Shown: piece after piece, positions 59,366 to 64,000 of the stretch | How positions within the stretch are numbered: the first letter of the stretch is position 1 | Layout of the letters: every line of letters starts with the position of its first letter | Source of the DNA: CAVZTX01 sp963778375 | GTDB lineage: Bacteria > Chloroflexota > Ktedonobacteria > Ktedonobacterales > Ktedonobacteraceae | Direction of reading: 5' to 3' | DNA length: 64,000 bases | Assembly: GCA_963778375.1 (NCBI GenBank) | Contig: CAVZTX010000011.1 | Span: 310,001-374,000, forward strand | Program-made: the position numbers and the translations under genes | The notes under the pieces: generated by a model | Told to the model about the DNA's origin: nothing | The model's database searches: none | Seen by the model: the letters and a program-made list of their open reading frames with translations, nothing else

Positions 59366-59374
59366 AATAAGAAA

Positions 59375-59426
59375 TGTAGGGGCGAACCCTTGCGGTCGCC
59401 CGGTTAGGCACCTCTTACAGGTGCCC
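59375..59426 (+). repeat. Dispersed hairpin repeat, GTAGGGGCGAACCC type
   Basis: GGGGCGAACCCTTGCGGTCG is followed by CCC; GGGCGA pairs with TCGCCC, as in the copy at 54634. GGCACCTCTTACAGGTGCC (59407-59425) is a second hairpin. It lies between the two permease genes. Confidence 0.75.
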
Positions 59427-59438
59427 GGTAGGTACGAG

Positions 59439-60101
59439 ATGCAATATATCAACTTTATCCTAAATCCTCAGAACGACTACCTGGGGCAGACAATCGAGTA
59501 TCTCAAGCTCTGCGGTGTTTCTATTGCCGTGGCAATCGTGATTGGAGTAGTGCTGGGCGCGCTGGTTTCACGCAATGCCTTTCTGGCGTTTCTTGCGATA
59601 AACGTGAGCGGGCTTATGCGGGCTATCCCGATCATTGCCGTTTTGTTTATATTCGTCCCTATTTTCAATCTCGGCTTCTTACCCTCGATTATTGCTCTGA
59701 TCGTGTTGGGCATCCCGCCGATCTTGATCAATACCTATACAGGAATTCGTGGCATTGATCCTGCCATGATCGATGCCGGGAAAGGGATGGGAATGACGAC
59801 CTGGCAGATCGTCACCCGCGTCCAGGCCCCGCTTGTCTTGCCGCTTGTCGCGGCAGGCGTTCGTACCTCAGCAGTGCAGGTTGTGGCGACGGCTACTCTG
59901 GCTGCGTTCATCGGCGCAGGAGGCTATGGCGATTATATTGTCGATGGGATTTCCGTCTTCAATTATACGGAACTCATTGTTGGAGCAGTCTCCGTGGCTG
60001 TTCTAGCATTGCTTATCGAAGTGTTGTTGAGTTGGTTGCAGCGCAGCTTGACTTCTGAAGGCCTGAAAGTGCAGGAGCAGGCAGCAACAGCCAAAGCATG
60101 A
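59439..60101 (+). CDS. opuCD: Glycine betaine/choline-type ABC transporter permease 2
   Basis: The 220-residue protein begins at ATG 59439 behind GGTAGG; the upstream open frame reads through a repeat. It has five or six helices and the EAA loop DAGKGMGMTTWQIVTRVQAPLVLPLVAAGVR, with GAGGYGDYIVDGI. It is the second permease of the OpuC-like transporter. Confidence 0.9.
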   Translation: MQYINFILNPQNDYLGQTIEYLKLCGVSIAVAIVIGVVLGALVSRNAFLAFLAINVSGLMRAIPIIAVLFIFVPIFNLGFLPSIIALIVLGIPPILINTYTGIRGIDPAMIDAGKGMGMTTWQIVTRVQAPLVLPLVAAGVRTSAVQVVATATLAAFIGAGGYGDYIVDGISVFNYTELIVGAVSVAVLALLIEVLLSWLQRSLTSEGLKVQEQAATAKA

Positions 60102-60138
60102 CACAATTCAACGTTTGATAGTAAACAAGGAGGAAGAA

Positions 60139-61101
60139 ATGACTTTTCTCAAGCGTTCATTCGGAGCGAAATTTGTCGTACTAGTCACTCTTATTCCCAT
60201 GCTTATCCTGGCAGCATGCGGTAGCTCCACAACCACGGGAGGTAATGGTGGAGGTACGTCTACGCCAACAAAGGTACCGATAACAGTCGGGAGTAAACTA
60301 GACCCCGAGGCCCAGCTCCTTGGTGAGATGTACGTGCTACTGCTTCAGAAGGCTGGCTATACGGTCAATCCCAAATTAGCGCTAGGAATGACTCCTACTG
60401 TATTCGCTGCATTGAAGGGCGGTGCGATCGATCTCTATCCCGAGTTTACCGGCACAGGACTGAATATCCTGGGTGTGAAGTCATCCAACAATCCAGACAC
60501 GGATTATCAGACCGTCAAGAACGGCTTCGAACAGCAGTATCACATTACCTGGCTCGATCAAGCGCCACTCAATGATGGATACGCTCTTTGTACATCCCAG
60601 GCCGAGTCTCAGAAGTTGGGGGGCGTTACCAGCTTGTCGCAACTGGCTTCAAAGGTATCACAGTTAACGCTGGCAACACAGAGCGATGGCATTCCCTTCT
60701 TCGATGGGTTAAAGGCAACCTACGGATTCGGGACAAGCAACTTCAAATCGGTGACGAAGGTTGCCTATGCAATTGGTTTCAGCGCCGTGAAGAGCGGGCA
60801 AGCGCAAGTCACCGAGTGCTACACCACCGATGGGTCGGTCACAACGCAAGGCTTCATCTTCCTCAATGATGATAAGAATGGGTTTACACAATTCCATCCC
60901 GCGCCTCTTGTGCGTGACCAGATACTCCAGAGTGACCCAGGCATCTCGGCTGCACTGAATCCACTGGCACCAGACCTGACAACAGATGTGAGCATCATGT
61001 TACAGCAACAGGTGTCAACGAAACACACTGCTGGCGAGTCTATTGCTCAGGCGGTCAAAGAGGTGGCAATGTCCTTCTTACAGAGTAAAGGGTTGCTGTA
61101 G
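60139..61101 (+). CDS. opuCC: Glycine betaine/choline-binding lipoprotein
   Basis: The 320-residue protein starts at ATG 60139 (AAGGAGG, 6 nt). A lipobox LILAAC follows the signal helix. The mature part has KVPITVGSKLDPEAQLLGEMY, DLYPEFTGTGL and LAPDLTTDVSIMLQQQV, the OpuAC-like (PF04069) quaternary-amine-binding layout. The Tyr and Trp residues that make the aromatic cage cannot be placed with certainty from sequence. It is the last gene of the operon and delivers the substrate to the permeases from outside the membrane. Confidence 0.88.
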   Translation: MTFLKRSFGAKFVVLVTLIPMLILAACGSSTTTGGNGGGTSTPTKVPITVGSKLDPEAQLLGEMYVLLLQKAGYTVNPKLALGMTPTVFAALKGGAIDLYPEFTGTGLNILGVKSSNNPDTDYQTVKNGFEQQYHITWLDQAPLNDGYALCTSQAESQKLGGVTSLSQLASKVSQLTLATQSDGIPFFDGLKATYGFGTSNFKSVTKVAYAIGFSAVKSGQAQVTECYTTDGSVTTQGFIFLNDDKNGFTQFHPAPLVRDQILQSDPGISAALNPLAPDLTTDVSIMLQQQVSTKHTAGESIAQAVKEVAMSFLQSKGLL

Positions 61102-61111
61102 TACTACCTTT

Positions 61112-61158
61112 CGAGCCTGCTAAGCCAAGCTAGACACGGGAGTGTCGTTGCAGGCTCG
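61112..61158 (+). terminator. Terminator of the opuC-like operon
   Basis: CGAGCCTGC (61112-61120) pairs perfectly with GCAGGCTCG (61150-61158), with an inner GACAC/GTGTC stem, 10 bases after the binding-protein stop. Confidence 0.75.
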
Positions 61159-61423
61159 CATTTCAATGTGGTACATAAACCGGGCGGCTGCAAGAGATTC
61201 CGCTACATATCAATAACAAGGCCTTGTTGGTGTGTAGGAGCGTTTCTTGCAGCCGTCTGGATACTTCTCATGGCCTCAACATCCACTCCGCCAGAGGCGC
61301 AATTCATTGCGCCTCTACAAGCTCTTCCACGGCAGAGGCGCGAGTTGAAACCTGCTGTTCCGTTAAAACGTACCATAAGGGAGAACCGTGCTTGAAACAC
61401 GACGTATGCGCGAGAGGAAAGAG

Positions 61424-61828
61424 ATGTCTGACGCCGAAGAACAAGCCCCCCAGAAACAATCGGCACCGTCGAAAGTGATCCTCATTGTGGAGGATGAGGC
61501 CGCTATTGGCGACATGCTCGTTGAGACTATTTCGCGAGAAACCCCGCACCGGGCAATACTGGTTGCTGAAAGTACACGCGCTTTTGACGTGATTAAGCGT
61601 ATCAAGCCGAACTTGTTGCTGCTAGATTATCACCTGCCCCGCATGAATGGTGTTGAATTGTATGATCAGATCCATACAATCGAAGGCCTGGAACATCTCC
61701 CCGCGATCCTGATGACCGCCGGTGTGCTTCAACATGATTTGAGAAGGCGTAAGATTGTTGGTATGAGCAAGCCTGTCGAAATCAATAAACTCCTTGATCT
61801 CATTGAAGAATTATTAGCCGAGGAATAA
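61424..61828 (+). CDS. Single-domain response regulator
   Basis: The 134-residue protein starts at ATG 61424 (AGAGGAAAG upstream). It is a CheY-like receiver: acidic pair in LIVEDEAA, phospho-acceptor Asp in NLLLLDYHLPRMNG, Thr in ILMTAG and Lys in GMSKPVE. It has no output domain and no kinase nearby, so it is probably a diffusible phosphorelay component. Confidence 0.85.
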   Translation: MSDAEEQAPQKQSAPSKVILIVEDEAAIGDMLVETISRETPHRAILVAESTRAFDVIKRIKPNLLLLDYHLPRMNGVELYDQIHTIEGLEHLPAILMTAGVLQHDLRRRKIVGMSKPVEINKLLDLIEELLAEE

Positions 61829-61856
61829 AACCGAAGTCACTCAGTAGGGGCCACAT

Positions 61857-63083
61857 TTATGGTGCCCTTGAACTCCCAACAAGTGCTGACTCCATCGAAC
61901 GGGCATCATGGCCGCGCAAATGTTCACGAATAGCGAGGGCCGCAGCCGCACCTTCACCTGCTGCACTCACCAACTGCTTCGTGCTGCCTGAGCGCACGTC
62001 ACCGGCAGCAAAGATACCTTCGGTGCTGGTCTGGAAATCAATACCCGTCATGATGAAGCCTTGAGCATCCAGCTTCGCGACATCTTTGAACTTCCTGCTA
62101 TTGGGTGAGAGGCCGATGAAGACGAAAATACCGGGTACGTGCAGTTCTTGCATCTCGCCAGTTTGGGTATTTTTGGTCACGACTGTTGTTAGATGATGCT
62201 TTTCTCCCTTGAACTCAATGACCTCGGTATTGAAGCGTACTTCTATTTGAGGTGAATTCAGAGCCTTATCGGAAGCTAGCTTGCTCGCCGTCAGTTGAGA
62301 ACCACGTACCAGGATCGTCACTTTGGGGCTGAAACGTGTGAGGAAGGCAGCTTCTTCAATAGCGCTATTGCCCCCGCCGATAACTGCGACCTCGCGACCT
62401 TTATAGAACGGGCCGTCACAAGTGGCGCAGAAATGCACACCTGCTCCAATGTAGTCATCTTCTCCAGGCACGCCGAGGCGCTTGTAGGTTGAACCGGTGG
62501 CAATCAAGACGGCATTGCTGCGATACCTATTTCCGGATTCGGTCTCAACGAAGTGCGCATCCTCGTCATTGCCAATTCTTACAACGTTCTGCGCTGAAAG
62601 AAGTTCAACGCCGTAACGTCGGGACTGCTCAATCACACGCTCGGCAAATTCCGCACCTGTCACACCTTCGGGAAAACCAGGATAGTTGTCGAGGCGCTCG
62701 GTTATGCCAGCCTGACCACCCAGTCCGCTGCGTTCAATCACCAGTACGTCGAAGCCGTCACGTGCCGCATAGATCGCTGTTGTCAGGGCAGTAGGACCAC
62801 CTCCCACAGTAATGAGGTCATAAAAATCGCATTGAGCTTGCGTATTTAGACCAAGCTTTGTAGCCAGCTCTGCATTGGTTGGCTCGATGAGCACCGATCC
62901 ATCCTCAAAGACAATGGTAGGAATGGTCATGCCGCCATTCTGCAACTTCTGTACAAAGGCCTGACCTTCCGTATCTTCTTCTATGTTGATGTAGTCATAA
63001 TGGACGCGCTGCTCACCCAGAAATTTTTTGCTGCGCTTGCAATCGCTGCACCAGTTCGTACCATAGAGTTTGATAGTGGGCAT
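61857..63083 (-). CDS. Glutaredoxin-thioredoxin reductase fusion
   Basis: Residues 1-80 form a glutaredoxin/NrdH-like domain with NWCSDCKRS (CxxC at 12-15) and MTIPTIVFEDG (cis-Pro). Residues 85-400 form thioredoxin reductase: FAD site VGGGPTALTTAIYAARDG, redox pair CATC near 220, NADPH site VAVIGGGNSAIEEAAFL and IFAAGDVRSG. The protein would pass electrons from NADPH through FAD and CATC to its own glutaredoxin-like domain, an economical disulfide-reductase. AAAGGAA precedes the ATG. Fusions of this order occur in some bacteria; TrxR normally is about 315 residues alone. Confidence 0.92.
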   Translation of the reverse strand: MPTIKLYGTNWCSDCKRSKKFLGEQRVHYDYINIEEDTEGQAFVQKLQNGGMTIPTIVFEDGSVLIEPTNAELATKLGLNTQAQCDFYDLITVGGGPTALTTAIYAARDGFDVLVIERSGLGGQAGITERLDNYPGFPEGVTGAEFAERVIEQSRRYGVELLSAQNVVRIGNDEDAHFVETESGNRYRSNAVLIATGSTYKRLGVPGEDDYIGAGVHFCATCDGPFYKGREVAVIGGGNSAIEEAAFLTRFSPKVTILVRGSQLTASKLASDKALNSPQIEVRFNTEVIEFKGEKHHLTTVVTKNTQTGEMQELHVPGIFVFIGLSPNSRKFKDVAKLDAQGFIMTGIDFQTSTEGIFAAGDVRSGSTKQLVSAAGEGAAAALAIREHLRGHDARSMESALVGSSRAP

Positions 63084-63210
63084 GCTAGCTTCCTTTCGCT
63101 ATTCTGACTTTCTTGCTGATACAGTATAGTATAGTACAACTCACGCGTAAAAATGTTACAGATGGGTGTGCTTTACTAAGGTGTATGAAAGAAGTTGAGG
63201 CTTTTTAGCA

Positions 63211-63652
63211 ATGACCAAACGCACAATCCTCACCGAAGCCGAAATTGCCTTTGTGCATGCACAGCGCGTTGCACGACTCGCCACCGCAGATGCCGAGGGA
63301 CATCCGCATCTCGTACCCGTCTGCTACGCCTTCGATGGTGAGCGCTTCTACACGCCGCTTGATGAGAAACCCAAAGCGTGTTGATGTTAGCAAATTGCGC
63401 CGCGTCCGCAATATTGAAGCTCGTCACGAGGCATCGTTGCTCATTGATCGGTACGATGATGACTGGTCACGGCTTGGCTATGTTTTAGTACACGGGCGAG
63501 CAGACCTTCTCTCACCGCAAGACCCGACACACGCTCGCGCTCTGCTCCTGTTGCGTGAACGCTACGCTCAATATCGCTCAATGGCCTTGGAAACGCGGCA
63601 GGTGATAGTCATTATACCGGATTATGTCACATCCTGGGGACCTGCTATTTAG
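63211..63652 (+). pseudogene. PPOX-class F420-dependent-type enzyme (Rv0121/TIGR03668-like), frameshifted
   Basis: The first frame encodes MTKRTILTEAEIAFVHAQRV, ARLATADAEGHPHLVPVCYA and FYTPLDEKPK, then meets TGA. The frame one base later continues KRVDVSKLRRVRNIEARHEA, SLLIDRYDDDWSRLGYVLVHGRA and ETRQVIVIIPDYVTSWGPA. DEKPKRVD and RVRNIEA are typical of this split-barrel FMN/F420-binding family. One extra A in AAAGCG or C in CCC (63368-63376) explains the break. The product would reduce or oxidise small molecules using F420 (family knowledge). It is either decayed or affected by a sequencing error. Confidence 0.8.
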
Positions 63653-63654
63653 GC

Positions 63655-63684
63655 GAGTGCATTAACGCTGCCACTCCTGCACTC
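63655..63684. terminator. Hairpin between convergent genes
   Basis: GAGTGCA (63655-63661) pairs with TGCACTC (63678-63684), loop 16 bases, in the 35-bp gap. Confidence 0.45.
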
Positions 63685-63687
63685 AAG

Positions 63688-64000
63688 TCATTCTTGATGT
63701 TCGCTTAGGGCAGCGGCAACCCTTGCCTGATCGGTTGTGGAACGATTTTGATTTAACTTGAACTTGCCTTCGAGGCGAGCGATGGGTATTTCAAAACCCA
63801 CGATTCCTTGCATCATCTTCTGAACATAGTCATCCGGCAACGACTCGAATGCCCACGGCTTCTCAAATCCAGCTTCGTACGTTTGCACAAGGGTTCGCAG
63901 CAGATCATACAATTCCGTTTTGTCTTCAATGAGGCGTGGCACACCGTAAGCATGGGCGACCGCGTAGTTCCAGGTTGGTACGGCCGGTTCAACTTCGTAC
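63688..64000 (-). CDS. PaiB-like FMN-binding negative transcriptional regulator (partial)
   Basis: The frame is open to the window end and reads VPTWNYAVAHAYG, PRLIEDKTELYDLLRTLV, YVQKMMQGIVGFEIPIARLEGKFKLNQNRS and ends ALSEHQE. FEIPIARLEGKFKLNQNRS is diagnostic of the PaiB/FMN_bind_2 family. The N-terminal half lies beyond 64000. In Bacillus PaiB acts with PaiA on sporulation and protease genes; whether it has that role here is unknown. Confidence 0.87.
   Translation of the reverse strand, partial: YEVEPAVPTWNYAVAHAYGVPRLIEDKTELYDLLRTLVQTYEAGFEKPWAFESLPDDYVQKMMQGIVGFEIPIARLEGKFKLNQNRSTTDQARVAAALSEHQE

Noticed and set aside
59358..59438. Start of permease 2 at 59358
   Set aside because: This stretch is a dispersed hairpin repeat overlapping the end of permease 1; the ATG at 59439 is preceded by GGTAGG and begins the first helix.
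1..64000. tRNA, rRNA, phage or transposase genes
   Set aside because: None was recognised on either strand; the only mobile-like sequences are short hairpin repeats.

Overview
The window looks like a chromosomal segment of a Ktedonobacteria-type (Chloroflexota) bacterium. This is inferred from gene content, not from a marker gene: a very large MalT/LuxR-type STAND regulator with a small companion protein, pentapeptide-repeat proteins coupled to a channel domain, a sedolisin protease, murT-gatD, F420-type oxidoreductase genes, TTG and GTG starts, and many short hairpin-forming repeats between genes. Promoters, where visible, are of the TTGACA-17-TATAAT kind. I see no rRNA, tRNA, CRISPR array, phage or insertion-sequence gene.

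Layout. 0-0.6 kb: remnants of a secreted metallophosphoesterase-like gene. 0.6-11.1 kb (minus strand): a polysaccharide export locus with a Wzz/BY-kinase fusion, a Wzy/WaaL-type ligase, a degenerate AlkP-fold protein, a Wzx-type flippase with a long disordered N-terminus and an AlkP-fold hydrolase, headed by a lipoprotein. 11.6-16.5 kb (plus strand): four tandem sulfotransferases and an undecaprenyl-phosphate sugar-phosphate transferase. Together these suggest a sulfated extracellular glycan. A fifth sulfotransferase copy lies at 36.8 kb behind a two-component system. 16.5-18.9 kb: a pentapeptide protein and channel split by a frameshift, then an orphan VirB11/GspE-like ATPase. 18.9-28.9 kb: a beta-propeller lipoprotein with an aldehyde dehydrogenase, the 1073-aa regulator, a RibD/DHFR-like protein, an alpha/beta hydrolase and a phospholipase D. 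29-34 kb: a glutamine synthetase-like ligase with a nitrilase-family amidase, a DD-carboxypeptidase and a methyltransferase. 38-42.2 kb: murT-gatD (peptidoglycan amidation), a phosphodiester glycosidase-like lipoprotein and an LssY_C protein. 42.2-46.5 kb (minus): a proline T-box operon encoding two different prolyl-tRNA synthetases with a free-standing B3/4 domain between them. 46.8-52.3 kb: a cupredoxin lipoprotein, an ArsR/MFS pair with a visible operator, and a class II UvrA. 52.4-57.1 kb: a pentapeptide-aldehyde dehydrogenase fusion and a sedolisin. 57.3-61.1 kb: an OpuC-type glycine betaine ABC transporter. 61.4-64 kb: a lone receiver, a glutaredoxin-thioredoxin reductase fusion, a broken F420-type enzyme and the end of a PaiB-like gene.

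Most notable: (1) in three sulfotransferase paralogues the Shine-Dalgarno lies 56-65 nt (gene 2), 42 nt (gene 3) and 56 nt (gene 5) from the AUG, and a hairpin between them restores about 7-9 nt spacing; (2) the T-box operon with two ProRS types and a B3/4 protein; (3) the pentapeptide-ALDH fusion; (4) five genes each broken by one apparent extra nucleotide, which may be sequencing error or real decay; (5) several families of hairpin-forming dispersed repeats, one pair with a compensatory change.
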